A DNA stretch of 64,000 nt from Blastomonas natatoria (GCF_003201955.1 NZ_QJJM01000005.1:124001-188000), one strand, 5' to 3'. Positions 45,856 to 56,180 are shown, counted from the stretch's first letter. Made by a program: numbers and translations. The notes: a model not told the origin generated them from the sequence alone.

Positions 45856-46062
45856 ATGGCCAGCGAACGCAAGAAGACCAGTCCCGGTGAGTTTGTGAAC
45901 CAGGTCAAGACCGAAGCCTCGAAGGTCGTCTGGCCGAGCCGCCAGGAAACGGTGACCACGTCGATCATGGTGTTCATCCTGATGACGATCCTCGCCATCT
46001 TCTTCCTGACCGTCGATTCGATCTTCGGCGCCATCGTCAAGTGGCTGCTCACCCTGGCCTGA
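45856..46062 (+). CDS. secE: Preprotein translocase subunit SecE
   Basis: A 68-residue single-spanning SecE: FVNQVKTEASKVVWPSRQETVTTSIMVFILMTILAIFFLTVDSIFG, with the conserved KVVWPSRQE amphipathic segment and one membrane helix, as in the short SecE of alphaproteobacteria. The start at 45856 is preferred over an earlier TTG. It is followed by nusG. Confidence 0.95.
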   Translation: MASERKKTSPGEFVNQVKTEASKVVWPSRQETVTTSIMVFILMTILAIFFLTVDSIFGAIVKWLLTLA

Positions 46063-46093
46063 TCGCCAATCCGCTGTTTTGAAAGAGAACTGA

Positions 46094-46630
46094 ATGTCGC
46101 GCTGGTACATCATTCACGCTTATTCGGGCTTCGAGAACAAGGTCCGCGACGCGATTCTGGCCGATGCCGAGCGCATGGGCCTGTCGGCGCTGGTCGAGCA
46201 GGTCGAAGTGCCGACCGAAACCGTGACCGAAGTGCGCCGCGGCAAGAAGGTGCAGACCGAGCGCAAGTTCTTCCCCGGCTATGTGCTGGCCAAGCTCAAG
46301 ATGACCGACGATGTCTATCACGTCGTCAAGAACACGCCCAAGGTCACCGGTTTTCTCGGCCCCAATGGCAAGCCCCAGGCGATCAGCGATGCCGAAGCTG
46401 CGCGCATCTTGAACACCAAGGAAGAAGCCGCCAACGCGCCGCGCGCCCGTATCGACGTCGATTACGAGATCGGCGATTCGGTCAAGGTGCTCGAAGGTCC
46501 GTTCGCCAGCTTCAACGGCATTGTCGAGGAGCTCGATTTCGACAAGGCCCGCGTCAAGGTCTCGGTCTCGATCTTTGGCCGCGCGACGCCGGTCGATCTC
46601 GATTTCGAGCATGTCGAACTGGCGAAATGA
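46094..46630 (+). CDS. nusG: Transcription termination/antitermination factor NusG
   Basis: A 178-residue protein with an NGN domain (RWYIIHAYSGFENKVRDAIL, FFPGYVLAKLKMTDDVYHVVKNTPKVTGFLG) and a C-terminal KOW domain (GDSVKVLEGPFASFNGIVEELDFDKARVKVSVSIFGRATPVDLDF). It binds RNA polymerase and links it to Rho or ribosomes. AAAGAGAAC precedes the ATG. Confidence 0.97.
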   Translation: MSRWYIIHAYSGFENKVRDAILADAERMGLSALVEQVEVPTETVTEVRRGKKVQTERKFFPGYVLAKLKMTDDVYHVVKNTPKVTGFLGPNGKPQAISDAEAARILNTKEEAANAPRARIDVDYEIGDSVKVLEGPFASFNGIVEELDFDKARVKVSVSIFGRATPVDLDFEHVELAK

Positions 46631-46645
46631 TTCTTTTCCCTCACC

Positions 46646-46791
46646 CCTTTAGGGGAGAGGGCAACGAGACTTGGCAGCTTGCTGCCTAGTCGCAGTGGGA
46701 GCGGGGCTCCGACGTTCAATCCGAACGCGGCCCCTCTCCAACTCCGCGTAACCGGCAAGCCGGTAACGCTCCGTATCCTCTCCCCTGAAGG
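46646..46791. repeat. MITE-like inverted-repeat element between nusG and rplK
   Basis: Terminal arms CCTTTAGGGGAGAGG (46646-46660) and CCTCTCCCCTGAAGG (46777-46791) pair at 14 of 15 positions. Inner hairpins occur at GCAGCTTGCTGC and around ACCGGCAAGCCGGT. A partial relative occurs at about 60340-60407. Confidence 0.65.
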
Positions 46792-46853
46792 AGAGAGGAT
46801 GCACCGTGCGGAAGGCTCATCCTCGGGTGCGCTGCTTGACCGCTTAATTTGAG

Positions 46854-46877
46854 GGCGACCGGCACATGGCTGTCGCC
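46854..46877 (+). promoter_or_regulatory. Hairpin in the rplK leader, possible L1 control site
   Basis: GGCGAC and GTCGCC form a 6-base stem 24 bases before the rplK ATG. Ribosomal protein L1 represses rplKA translation by binding a leader hairpin in E. coli; equivalence here is inferred from position only. Confidence 0.35.
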
Positions 46878-46900
46878 TGACAGAATGAAGGAGTGCCATC

Positions 46901-47332
46901 ATGGCAAAGAAGATTGAAGGCTATATCAAGCTGCAGGTGGCCGCTGGTGCCGCAAACCCCTCTCCGCCGATCGGCCCTGCCCTGGGTCAGCGCGGCGTGA
47001 ACATCATGGAATTCTGCAAGCAGTTCAACGCTGCGACGCAGGAAGTCGAAAAGGGCACCCCGCTGCCGACCGTCATCACCGTGTACGGCGACCGCAGCTT
47101 CACCTTCGTGACCAAGACTCCGCCAGCGAGCTACCTGATCAAGAAGGCTGCGAACCTCAAGAGCGGTTCGAAGCTTCCCGGCAAGGAAAGCGCGGGCACC
47201 ATCAAGCGTTCGCAGCTGGCGGAAATCGCGCAGGTGAAGATGGCCGACCTCAATGCCAATGACATTGAAGCGGCAACGAAGATTATCGAAGGCTCGGCGA
47301 CGTCGATGGGCCTTGAAGTGGTGGAGGGCTGA
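46901..47332 (+). CDS. rplK: 50S ribosomal protein L11
   Basis: A 143-residue protein with [39 protein letters not shown] and the rRNA-binding C-terminal domain ([21 protein letters not shown]-like region). It forms the GTPase-associated stalk base. AAGGAGTGCC precedes the ATG. It is followed by rplA after 5 bases. Confidence 0.97.
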   Translation: MAKKIEGYIKLQVAAGAANPSPPIGPALGQRGVNIMEFCKQFNAATQEVEKGTPLPTVITVYGDRSFTFVTKTPPASYLIKKAANLKSGSKLPGKESAGTIKRSQLAEIAQVKMADLNANDIEAATKIIEGSATSMGLEVVEG

Positions 47333-47337
47333 GTATC

Positions 47338-48036
47338 ATGGCAAAGGTGACCAAGAAGGCAAAGGCTCTCGCCGCCAAGCTCGACGCGAACAAGCTGTAC
47401 AGCGTCGATGACGCCATCAAGACCATCAAGGAACTGGCCACGTCGAAGTTCGACGAAACCATCGAAGTCGCGCTGAACCTGGGCGTCGACCCGCGTCACG
47501 CCGACCAGATGGTGCGTGGCGTCGTGTCGCTGCCTTCGGGCACCGGCAAGGACGTCCGCGTCGCCGTGTTCGCACGCGGCGACAAGGCCGAAGCGGCTCT
47601 GGCCGCCGGTGCCGAGCGTGCGGGTGCCGAAGACCTGATGGAAGAAATGCAGAACGGCAAGGTCGATTACGACCGCGTCATCGCCACCCCGGACATGATG
47701 GGCGTGGTCGGCCGTCTCGGCAAGCTGCTGGGTCCCAAGGGCCTGATGCCGAACCCGAAGCTCGGCACCGTGACCCCCAACGTCGCCGAAGCCGTCAAGG
47801 CGGCCAAGGGCGGCCAGGTCGAATTCCGCGTCGAAAAGGCCGGTATCATCCATTCGGGAATCGGCAAGGCGAGCTTTTCGGACGAGGCACTGCGCGCCAA
47901 TTTCGACGCGTTCGTCGATGCGATTGTCAAGGCCAAGCCCTCGGGCTCCAAGGGCAAGTATCTGCGCAAGATCTCGGTCAGCTCGTCGATGGGCCCCGGC
48001 CTGAAGGTCGACGTGTCGGAAGTGCACGCGGGCTGA
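47338..48036 (+). CDS. rplA: 50S ribosomal protein L1
   Basis: A 232-residue L1: [61 protein letters not shown] and [24 protein letters not shown]. It forms the L1 stalk that guides tRNA exit and likely regulates the rplKA mRNA. It ends in a strong terminator, so rplJL is transcribed separately. Confidence 0.97.
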   Translation: MAKVTKKAKALAAKLDANKLYSVDDAIKTIKELATSKFDETIEVALNLGVDPRHADQMVRGVVSLPSGTGKDVRVAVFARGDKAEAALAAGAERAGAEDLMEEMQNGKVDYDRVIATPDMMGVVGRLGKLLGPKGLMPNPKLGTVTPNVAEAVKAAKGGQVEFRVEKAGIIHSGIGKASFSDEALRANFDAFVDAIVKAKPSGSKGKYLRKISVSSSMGPGLKVDVSEVHAG

Positions 48037-48063
48037 TTGTCACAATCTGCTGCTAAGCCATTC

Positions 48064-48095
48064 AGGGGCCGGAGGGGAACCTTCGGCCCCTTTTT
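48064..48095 (+). terminator. Rho-independent terminator after rplA
   Basis: AGGGGCCG and CGGCCCCT form the stem, followed by a run of T at 48091-48095. Confidence 0.85.
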
Positions 48096-48155
48096 GGTGT
48101 CTGGCTTCGACAGCCACCCTGCATCGCCCATCCCTTCTGGCCGGAGCCGCACCCC

Positions 48156-48953
48156 ATGACCCTCGATCTTCACGTCACGCTCACCTATGACATGGAGGTT
48201 CCGACAGACATCCTGCTTCAGGTCGAGGCTGCCGCCATCCCCGAACAGCGGATCGAGCAGGCACATATCCAGGCATCGCATTGCGACCATTTCGTCCGCG
48301 TTGCCGCGCTCGACGGGATCGGCGACCGCATCTGGCTGCGCACCAGCGGACGGCTCAGCATCGATTATCGCGCGCGGATGACGGTGCTGCGCGATCTGGC
48401 CGATGTCGCCACGCTGCCGCAGATGCCGCTGCACCAGCTGCCGGGCGAAACGGTGCAGTATCTGTTCGATTCGCATTACTGCCCGGCGACCAAGTTCCAC
48501 AGCTTCGTCGATACCGAGTTCGGGGAGCTTTCGGGCGGTGCCCGGATCGCGGCGATGCGCGACTGGATCGCCGAGCACTTCACCTATCAGGCCGGCAGCT
48601 CGGACGCGACGACCACCGCGCTCGACAGCTTCGTCACGCGCCATGGGGTGTGCCGCGACTATGCGCATGTGATGATCGTGCTCGCGCGCGCCTGCTCGAT
48701 CCCGGCACGTTTCGCCAGCGTCTATGCGCCCGATGTCACGCCGCAGGATTTTCATGCGGTGGCAGAGGTGTTCCTGGCCGATCCGCAAGGCGAAGGCGGG
48801 GCCTGGCATCTGGTCGATCCCACTGGAATGGCGACCGCCGCCGACATGGTGAAGATCGGCGTCGGCCGCGATGCGCTCGACGTGGCTTTTCTGACGGCCT
48901 TCGGGACGGTCGAGCTGGTTGAACAGCGGGTCAGCGTCACCCGAGTGCCCTGA
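48156..48953 (+). CDS. Transglutaminase-like cysteine protease-fold protein
   Basis: A 265-residue cytoplasmic protein with a C-terminal transglutaminase-like core. The predicted triad is Cys166 ([11 protein letters not shown]), His200 (DFHAVAEVF) and Asp221 (HLVDPTG). The N-terminal 85 residues form a beta-rich domain like that of related bacterial proteins. Such proteins are peptidases or amidases, and the substrate is unknown. It interrupts the usual rplA-rplJ linkage but lies between a terminator and a long rplJ leader, so it is its own unit. Confidence 0.82.
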   Translation: MTLDLHVTLTYDMEVPTDILLQVEAAAIPEQRIEQAHIQASHCDHFVRVAALDGIGDRIWLRTSGRLSIDYRARMTVLRDLADVATLPQMPLHQLPGETVQYLFDSHYCPATKFHSFVDTEFGELSGGARIAAMRDWIAEHFTYQAGSSDATTTALDSFVTRHGVCRDYAHVMIVLARACSIPARFASVYAPDVTPQDFHAVAEVFLADPQGEGGAWHLVDPTGMATAADMVKIGVGRDALDVAFLTAFGTVELVEQRVSVTRVP

Positions 48954-49323
48954 GTGCCACGCGCAAGCTTGACTCCTTGCTCGTAGCTGCTAATGCCCGC
49001 GCCGACCGGATTGCTCGCAAGAGCATATCCGATCGCCGTCCGAGACAGTTGGTGCGGGGGATCTGCCCCGCTTAATTTCCAGCCTAGACGGGGACATGTT
49101 TTTCACCGTGCCCGCAGCGATGCAGCACGGACGCTGCCTTTAACGTCCCTTCCGCCATTGGCGCAGCAGGGGCTTCGGCTCGGCAAACACCCCCCACGGA
49201 CAGACGAGCAGAACGGCAAGGACCGGCAACGGCCCTTTACGCGCTGCACAAGCAACCGGGCGCACCGGTGGATGGCCTTGTGTCATCCGCAAAGCCGATG
49301 CGCTCATGTGGAAGGAGAACGGC
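48954..49323 (+). promoter_or_regulatory. rplJ leader region
   Basis: A 370-base gene-free stretch before rplJ. In proteobacteria this leader folds into the L10-(L12)4 binding structure that represses rplJL. Stem-loop potential is visible at about 49109-49136 (CCGTGC with GCAGCACGG). No coding sequence is supported, and exact structure was not computed. Confidence 0.5.
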
Positions 49324-49839
49324 ATGGATCGTGCTGAAAAAGAAGCCGCTGTTGCCTCGCTGAACGCAACCTTCGGTGAAGCCGGTGTGGTGGTGGTGAC
49401 CCGTAATCTGGGTCTGACCGTTGCCAAGTCGACCGAGCTTCGCACGAAGATGCGCGCAGAAGGCGCCAGCTACAAAGTGACCAAGAACCGGCTGGCCAAG
49501 CTTGCCGCTCAGGGCACGCCTTATGCCTCGATCGCCGACCTGTTCACCGGCCCCGTCGCGCTTGCGACTTCGGGCGACCCGGTGGCAGCGGCCAAGGTCG
49601 CGGTCAATTTCGCCAAGGATAACGACAAGCTCGAGATCGTTGGCGGCGCGATGGGCGATGTGGTCCTCGATGCCGAAGGTGTGAAGGCGCTTGCCTCGAT
49701 GCCCTCGCTCGACGAACTGCGCGCCAAGATCATTGGTCTCGTCAATGCCCCGGCCACCAAGGTGGTTCAGGTCATTCAGGCTCCCGCCGGGCAGCTCGCC
49801 CGTGTGTTCGGCGCCTATGCGGCCAAGGAAGACGCATAA
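49324..49839 (+). CDS. rplJ: 50S ribosomal protein L10
   Basis: A 171-residue L10: MDRAEKEAAVASLNATFGEAGVVVVTRNLGLTVAKSTELRTKMR, YKVTKNRLAKLA and the C-terminal helix that carries L12 dimers. The start at 49324 is marked by GGAAGGAG. It forms the stalk with L12 and likely autoregulates the operon. Confidence 0.97.
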   Translation: MDRAEKEAAVASLNATFGEAGVVVVTRNLGLTVAKSTELRTKMRAEGASYKVTKNRLAKLAAQGTPYASIADLFTGPVALATSGDPVAAAKVAVNFAKDNDKLEIVGGAMGDVVLDAEGVKALASMPSLDELRAKIIGLVNAPATKVVQVIQAPAGQLARVFGAYAAKEDA

Positions 49840-49907
49840 GTTTTGGTACCCCTGCCGCACGCCCGGATCGGCTGCGGCAAGCAACATCTTAGAATTGGAG
49901 ACTTAAA

Positions 49908-50282
49908 ATGGCAGATATCGCAAACCTGGTCGAAGAACTCTCGAAGCTGACCGTTCTGGAAGCCGCTGAACTCTCGAAGGCCCTGGAAGAAGCATGGGGC
50001 GTTTCGGCCGCTGCTGCTGTGGCTGTTGCCGCTCCCGCCGCTGGCGGCGCTGCTCCGGCTGCTGAAGAGCAGACCGAATTCGACGTCATCCTGACCGGCG
50101 ACGGCGGCAAGAAGATCCAGGTCATCAAGGAAGTCCGCGCGATCACCAACCTGGGCCTGACCGAAGCCAAGACCCTGGTCGAAAGCGCTCCCAAGGCGAT
50201 CAAGGAAGGCGTCAGCAAGGCTGAAGCCGAAGACATCAAGGCGAAGATCGAAGCAGCCGGCGGCACCGTCGAGCTCAAGTAA
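49908..50282 (+). CDS. rplL: 50S ribosomal protein L7/L12
   Basis: A 124-residue stalk protein with the N-terminal dimerisation domain ([25 protein letters not shown]), an Ala/Pro hinge, and the C-terminal factor-binding domain ([47 protein letters not shown]). The codon use is highly biased. A strong terminator follows, and rpoB is not the next gene. Confidence 0.98.
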   Translation: MADIANLVEELSKLTVLEAAELSKALEEAWGVSAAAAVAVAAPAAGGAAPAAEEQTEFDVILTGDGGKKIQVIKEVRAITNLGLTEAKTLVESAPKAIKEGVSKAEAEDIKAKIEAAGGTVELK

Positions 50283-50318
50283 TCTTCTGCTCCCAGGCCT
50301 GCGGGCCTGGGGATGAAG

Positions 50319-50353
50319 AAAAGGGCGGCCTGCACTGCGCAGGTCGCCCTTTT
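50319..50353 (+). terminator. Strong rho-independent terminator after rplL
   Basis: A 15-base stem (arms 50319-50333 and 50339-50353, one G-U pair) is followed by more T residues. A second small hairpin (CCCAGGC/GCCTGGG, about 50292-50310) precedes it. Confidence 0.92.
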
Positions 50354-50415
50354 TCGTGTCTGGTGGTCAGGGGGGCACGCCAAGCCATGGTGGAGGATCT
50401 TGGCCAACCTTCTCA

Positions 50416-50505
50416 TCGTCACCCCCGCGAAGGCGGGGGTCCCGCTCAGTGGCAAGCGCCGAATGAAAAAGCGGGATTCCCGCTTTCGCGGGAATGACGG
50501 GACAA
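50416..50505. repeat. REP-like double-hairpin repeat, copy 4
   Basis: CCCCCGCGAAGGCGGGGG, then about 35 bases, then TTCCCGCTTTCGCGGGAA. It lies between rplL and the convergent dapD. Confidence 0.85.
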
Positions 50506-50514
50506 GCGTGAGGG

Positions 50515-51353
<839 letters not shown>

Positions 51354-51357
<4 letters not shown>

Positions 51358-52028
51358 GCAGAAGTCTCCTCGGTCAGCGCTGCGAGCCACTCGCCCAGCG
51401 CGGTAATTTCATGGTCGATATAGTCGTGATCGTGCTCGTGATCGCCACCGTCCGAGCCGTTGTTCATCCAGACCGTGGTCATGCCGAGCTGCTTGGCGGG
51501 TTTGAGGTTGCGCGCCAGATCATCGACGAACAGCGCGGACGCCGGATCGATGTCGAGCGCATCGACCAGGCTCGCATAGGCGGCGGCATCGGGCTTGGGC
51601 CGGTACTGCGTCGCGTGAATGTCGTGGATCGCCTCGAACTGGTCCACCAGCCCGAGACGGTCGAGCACGCGCCCGGCATAGTTCACGTCGCCATTGGTGA
51701 AGATGAGCTTGCGCCCCGGCAATCGCGACAGGCCCTGCGCGGTGATCGAACAGGGCGAAACGCGGCCCATGTCGATATCGTGCACAAAATCGAGAAAATG
51801 GTGCGGATCGACGCCATGGTCGAGCATCAGCCCGGCCAGCGTCGTGCCGTGCTGATAATAATAGGCCTTCTGGATGCGCCGCGCCTCGGCCAGATCGACC
51901 TGCATCAGGTCGGACACATATTGCCCCATGCGCTCGTCGATCAGCGCGAACAGGTCGGTCTCCGCCGGATAGAGCGTGTTGTCGAGATCGAAGATCCAGG
52001 TGCGGACATGATCGAAAGGCGGGCGCAT
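51354..52028 (-). CDS. HAD-family pyrimidine 5'-nucleotidase-like phosphatase
   Basis: A 224-residue HAD hydrolase. Motif I is FDLDNTLYP, motif II is FTNGDVNYA, Lys is in [10 protein letters not shown] and motif IV is LFVDDLARN. Together with the SDT1/YjjG-like cap features (HGTTLAGLM), this suggests pyrimidine 5'-nucleotidase activity. A His/Asp-rich C-terminal stretch ([14 protein letters not shown]) may bind metal and is unusual. It is coupled to dapD downstream and queG upstream. Confidence 0.85.
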
Positions 52029-52042
52029 GATGGCCAAAGCGC

Positions 52043-53194
52043 CTAGACTGGCTGCGGCGCATCGGCAAGCCGCCATTCGGCCTGTACCTGCGGATCGGAT
52101 TCGCTGACGGCTCGCGCGGCGCGTTCGGCAGACGCGCGCTCCGGATCGAGCCGTCCCAGCGCCCAGACCGCTGCGCCGCGCACCACCGGATCGGAATCCT
52201 CGAGCAACGCCGCCACCGGGGCAACCAGCGCCGCATCGCCGCTATTGCCCGCAGCGATCAGGGCATTGCGCACCATGCGCCCGCGGCCGCTGCGCTTGAT
52301 CGGCGAGCCCGAGAACAGCGCGCGGAAACCGGCGTCGTCGAGGCCGAGCAGATCGGCAAGCGACGGCGCGACCAGCTCGGCGCGGGGAAGGAAGGCGCGG
52401 TTGCGGTGCGCAGCATCGGCGAACTTGTTCCAAGGGCAAACCGCAAGGCAATCGTCGCAGCCATAGACATGGTTGCCGATGCCGGCGCGCAGCTCCACGG
52501 GAATCGGGCCTGCATGCTCGATCGTCAGATACGAGATGCACCGCCGCGCATCGAGCCTGTAGGGGGCAGGGAAGGCATCGGTCGGGCAGATGTCCTGACA
52601 GGCGGTGCACGATCCGCAGCGGTCCTGCCCGGCCCCACTCGGCGCAAGGTCCAGCGTAGTGTAGATCGCGCCCAGGAAGAGCCAGCTGCCATGGCTGCGG
52701 CTCACCAGATTGCTATGCTTGCCCTGCCAGCCGAGTCCCGCCGCCATCGCCAGCGGCTTTTCCATTACCGGCGCGGTATCGACAAACACCTTCACCTCGA
52801 CGTCATCCGCCAGCTCGACGATCCAGCGCGCCAGCGCCTTGAGCGCGGACTTGACCGTCTTGTGATAATCGCCGCCTTGCGCATAGACAGAGATCCGTGC
52901 TCGATCGGGATGCTCGGCCAGTGCAAACGGATCACGCCCCGGCGCATAGCTCATGCCCAGCATGATCACCGAGCGGACGTCGCTCCACAGCGCCCTGGGC
53001 TCGGCGCGCTGGTCGGCGCGCGCCTCCATCCACAGCATGTCGCCATGGAAGCCCTGGTCGAGCCACTGCTGAAAGCGCAAGGCGTTTTGCGGGCCTAGAA
53101 CGGCGGGCGCGAAGCCGCAATCGGCAAAGCCCAGCCGGGCCGCTTCCGCCGCTATCTCTGCCTCAAGGTTTCGCTTGCCGCTCGCCATGGTCAT
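52043..53194 (-). CDS. queG: Epoxyqueuosine reductase QueG
   Basis: A 383-residue cobalamin/Fe-S enzyme for the last step of tRNA queuosine synthesis. The catalytic Asp lies in VFVDTAPVMEKPLA, and two [4Fe-4S] motifs are CGSCTACQDICPTDA and CDDCLAVCPWNKFA. The C-terminal HEAT-like repeats (RNALIAAGNSGDAALV) match the family. Start 53194 or 53188. Confidence 0.95.
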   Translation of the reverse strand: MTMASGKRNLEAEIAAEAARLGFADCGFAPAVLGPQNALRFQQWLDQGFHGDMLWMEARADQRAEPRALWSDVRSVIMLGMSYAPGRDPFALAEHPDRARISVYAQGGDYHKTVKSALKALARWIVELADDVEVKVFVDTAPVMEKPLAMAAGLGWQGKHSNLVSRSHGSWLFLGAIYTTLDLAPSGAGQDRCGSCTACQDICPTDAFPAPYRLDARRCISYLTIEHAGPIPVELRAGIGNHVYGCDDCLAVCPWNKFADAAHRNRAFLPRAELVAPSLADLLGLDDAGFRALFSGSPIKRSGRGRMVRNALIAAGNSGDAALVAPVAALLEDSDPVVRGAAVWALGRLDPERASAERAARAVSESDPQVQAEWRLADAPQPV

Positions 53195-53266
53195 CCGCTA
53201 CCCGATTTGCCCAGAACCACCAAGCTGCATGCCCATGCTGCATGCCCCGACGGCTCAGGAGAGACG

Positions 53267-54211
53267 GTGACCGCCAACGCGATCGAAGCGCACGGGCTTG
53301 TGAAGATCTTCGGGCGTCAGCGCGCGGTGGACGGGGTAGACCTCACCGTGCCGGCCGGCAGCATCTTCGGCATTCTGGGCCCCAACGGCGCGGGCAAGAC
53401 GACGACGCTGCGCATGCTGCTCGGGATTCTCGATCCCGACGAGGGCACACGCACGCTGCTCGGCACCGATCATCCGCTCGATGTTGCGCGGCGCGTGGGG
53501 TATCTCCCCGAGGAGCGCGGCCTCTACCCCTCGATGAAGGCTTATGACGCCATTGCCTTCATGGGCGCGCTGCGCGGGCTGCCGCTCGCCGAAGGGCGTC
53601 GGCGCGGGCGCGCGATGCTGGAAGAGCATGGCCTGGGCAAGGCTGCCGACAAGGAGGTGCGCACGCTCTCCAAGGGCATGGCGCAGACCGTGCAGCTGCT
53701 TGGGACTCTGGTGCACGATCCCGAACTGATCGTGCTCGACGAGCCTTTTTCCGGGCTCGACGCGCTCAACCAGGCCAAGCTCGAACGGATGATCCGCGCC
53801 CAGGCGGCGCGCGGGGTCACCGTGATCTTTTCCACCCACGTCATCGCGCATGCCGAACGGTTGTGCGAGCGGATCGCGATCATCGCGGGCGGCAAGGTGC
53901 CCTTCGCCGGTTCCGTTTCGCAAGCGCGCGACCGGCTGCGCCCGCAGGTGCGGCTCGAGACGCGCGCGCTCGACGGGCCATGGCGCGCGGCTTTGCCCGC
54001 CGATGCGGTGCCCGAGGGGCATTTCTGGCATTTCACCCTGCCCGAAACCGGGGTCGAGCCGCTGCTGCGCGCGCTGATCGAGGGCGAGGCGGGAATCCTG
54101 TCGCTGTCGATCGAGCGGCCCGGGCTGCACGATGCGTTTGTCGCCATCGCCGGGGCCGATGCCGCGCGTCAGCTCGAGGAAGACCAGCAGCAGGAGAGCG
54201 CCGATGCCTGA
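53267..54211 (+). CDS. ABC transporter ATP-binding protein
   Basis: A 314-residue ABC ATPase of the NatA/CcmA type: Walker A GPNGAGKTTTLRMLLG, signature LSKGMAQTVQLL, Walker B LIVLDEPFSGLD and H-loop STHVIAHAERL. The signature is variant (LSKGM for LSGGQ), as in NatA-like exporters. The C-terminal 90 residues are a DUF4162-like domain. The GTG at 53267 with AGGAGAGAC is preferred over a TTG at 53207. It overlaps its permease gene by 8 bases. Confidence 0.88.
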   Translation: MTANAIEAHGLVKIFGRQRAVDGVDLTVPAGSIFGILGPNGAGKTTTLRMLLGILDPDEGTRTLLGTDHPLDVARRVGYLPEERGLYPSMKAYDAIAFMGALRGLPLAEGRRRGRAMLEEHGLGKAADKEVRTLSKGMAQTVQLLGTLVHDPELIVLDEPFSGLDALNQAKLERMIRAQAARGVTVIFSTHVIAHAERLCERIAIIAGGKVPFAGSVSQARDRLRPQVRLETRALDGPWRAALPADAVPEGHFWHFTLPETGVEPLLRALIEGEAGILSLSIERPGLHDAFVAIAGADAARQLEEDQQQESADA

Positions 54212-55397
54212 ACTCCTGCGCGCCTCCTGGGTGATCGCCCGGCGCGATTTTGCTGCGATCATCTTTTCCAAGGCGTTCTTCTTCTTCCTTCTGGGCCCGA
54301 TCTTTCCGCTCGCCATCGGCATTGCCGCAGGCAGCATCGGCGGGCAGGTCGCGCGCGACATCGACCGGTCGAGCTTTGCGCTGGTGATGGCCGGGGCCGA
54401 CAGCGCCGCAATGCTCCAGGCGCGCACCGCGCTCGCCGAGCAACTTGGCGAACAGCGCGTTCCGGTGCTGGTGGCGGTCGAAACCGATGACCCCGAAAGC
54501 GTCATCGCGTCGGGCAGGGACACCCGCTATCTGGGCGTGCTGACCGGCAATCTCGCAAACCCCCGGCTGATCGGTACCCAGGCCGAGATCGACCGCTGGC
54601 AGGGGCCGCTGGAGCTTCTGATCGAGCGCGCAAGGCAAGGCGAGGGGGCGGCGCCTGTCCGCATCGCGACGCGCATCGTCACCGAGAGCAGCGGTTCGGT
54701 CGAACAGGGGCGGCTGATGACCGCGCAGGTCGGCCAGGCGCTGCTGGTGCTGCTCACCATGCTGCTCGCAGGCATGGTCCTTTCCAATCTGGTCGAGGAA
54801 AAGACCAACAAGATCATCGAGATTCTCGCTGCTGCGGTGCCAATCGACGCGATCTTCCTGGGCAAGCTGTTCGCGATGCTGGGCATGGCGATGATCGGTA
54901 TCACCTGCTGGGCGGCGCTCGCGGTCTCGGCGATCCTGCTCGCCGCCAGCGGTCTGCCCGCCCTGCCAACCCCGGCCATTGGCTGGCCCGCATTCCTGGC
55001 GCTGGGCATCGCCTATTTCGCCATGGCCTATCTGCTGCTCGGATCGCTGTTCCTCGGCATCGGCGCGATGGCGACGACGGTGCGCGAGGTGCAGACACTG
55101 TCGATGCCGGTGACGATGGGACAGCTGATCTTCTTCTTCCTTGCCTCGTTCTCGGTCACGCGCCTGGGCGAACCGATCGAGCTGTTTGCCGCCATCTTCC
55201 CGTTCAGCTCGCCCTTCGCGATGCTGGCACGCGCGGCCCAGCAGGACGTGCTGTGGCAGCACCTTGTGGCGCTCGGCTGGCAGGCCTTCTGGGTGCTGGT
55301 GCTGATCCGCTTCGGCGCCAGGCTGTTCCGCCGCAACGTGCTGAAATCGGGTGGGGGCAAGCGCGGGCTGATCGCCAGCATGTTCACGCGGGGTTGA
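54204..55397 (+). CDS. ABC-2 type permease
   Basis: A 397-residue integral membrane partner of the preceding ATPase. An N-terminal helix (FFFFLLGPIFPLAIGIAAGSIGG) is followed by an extracytoplasmic domain of about 150 residues and five C-terminal helices, the NatB/ABC2_membrane_3 layout. The substrate is unknown; homologues export sodium, drugs or lipids. The motif NLVEEKTNKIIEILAAAVP is typical of the family. Confidence 0.87.
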   Translation: MPELLRASWVIARRDFAAIIFSKAFFFFLLGPIFPLAIGIAAGSIGGQVARDIDRSSFALVMAGADSAAMLQARTALAEQLGEQRVPVLVAVETDDPESVIASGRDTRYLGVLTGNLANPRLIGTQAEIDRWQGPLELLIERARQGEGAAPVRIATRIVTESSGSVEQGRLMTAQVGQALLVLLTMLLAGMVLSNLVEEKTNKIIEILAAAVPIDAIFLGKLFAMLGMAMIGITCWAALAVSAILLAASGLPALPTPAIGWPAFLALGIAYFAMAYLLLGSLFLGIGAMATTVREVQTLSMPVTMGQLIFFFLASFSVTRLGEPIELFAAIFPFSSPFAMLARAAQQDVLWQHLVALGWQAFWVLVLIRFGARLFRRNVLKSGGGKRGLIASMFTRG

Positions 55398-55400
55398 TGC

Positions 55401-55433
55401 AAAAAGGGCCGCAAGGGCTTCCCCCTGCGGCCC
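55401..55433 (-). terminator. Terminator after phaB
   Basis: GGGCCGCAAGGG and CCCTGCGGCCC pair with one bulge. On the minus strand the stem is followed by TTTTT, so it ends the phaB transcript; it may also act on the ABC operon. Confidence 0.8.
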
Positions 55434-55457
55434 GTTCTGCGGTTGCTGGTCGTTCGA

Positions 55458-56180
55458 TCAGTACATGTGCTGACCGCCGTTGATCGACAGCGTCGATCCG
55501 GTAATGAACGCGGCCTCTTCGGCGGTCAGGAACACCACGCCCCGCGCGATTTCCTCCGCCTGGCCGAGACGCCCGACGGGAATCTGCGCGACGATCTTGT
55601 CCATCACGTTCTGCGGAATGGTCGAGAGCATCTCGGTGGCGATATAGCCCGGCGCGATGGCATTGGCGGTGACGCCGTATTTCGCGCCTTCCATCGCCAG
55701 CGACTTGGTGAAACCGTGGATGCCCGACTTGGCAGCGGCATAGTTGACCTGGCCGATCTGCCCGCCCTGGCCGTTGACCGATCCGATATTGACGATGCGG
55801 CCCCAGCCGCGCGTGCGCATGCCGGGGAAGCACGCCTTGGCCATGTTGAAACAGCCGGTCAGGTCGACGCGAATCACCTCGTCCCACTGTTCCCAGGTCA
55901 TCTTCATCATCGTCGCGTCACGGGTGATGCCGGCATTGTTGACCAGAATGTCGACCGGGCCATAATCCGCCTCGATCCTCGCGACCGCGTCCATGCTCTG
56001 CTGGTGATCGCCCACATCCCATTTCTGCACCGCGATTCCGGTACGCTCCGAAAACGCCCTGGCCGCATCGTCATTGCCGCCATAGCTGGCGATGACATGC
56101 GCGCCGGCGTCTTTGAGCGCCAGGCTGATCGCCTCGCCAATGCCGCGCGTTCCGCCAGTAACGATTGCGATTCGGCCCAT
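55458..56180 (-). CDS. phaB: Acetoacetyl-CoA reductase PhaB
   Basis: A 240-residue short-chain dehydrogenase reducing acetoacetyl-CoA to (R)-3-hydroxybutyryl-CoA with NADPH. The NADP loop is TGGTRGIGEA, the active triad is Ser134, Tyr147 and Lys151 (NIGSVNGQGGQIGQVNYAAAKSG), and GYIATEML follows, all close to Cupriavidus PhaB. Three ATGs in a row follow AGGAGG; only the third (56180) has proper spacing. phaA and phaC are not adjacent. Confidence 0.9.
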   Translation of the reverse strand: MGRIAIVTGGTRGIGEAISLALKDAGAHVIASYGGNDDAARAFSERTGIAVQKWDVGDHQQSMDAVARIEADYGPVDILVNNAGITRDATMMKMTWEQWDEVIRVDLTGCFNMAKACFPGMRTRGWGRIVNIGSVNGQGGQIGQVNYAAAKSGIHGFTKSLAMEGAKYGVTANAIAPGYIATEMLSTIPQNVMDKIVAQIPVGRLGQAEEIARGVVFLTAEEAAFITGSTLSINGGQHMY

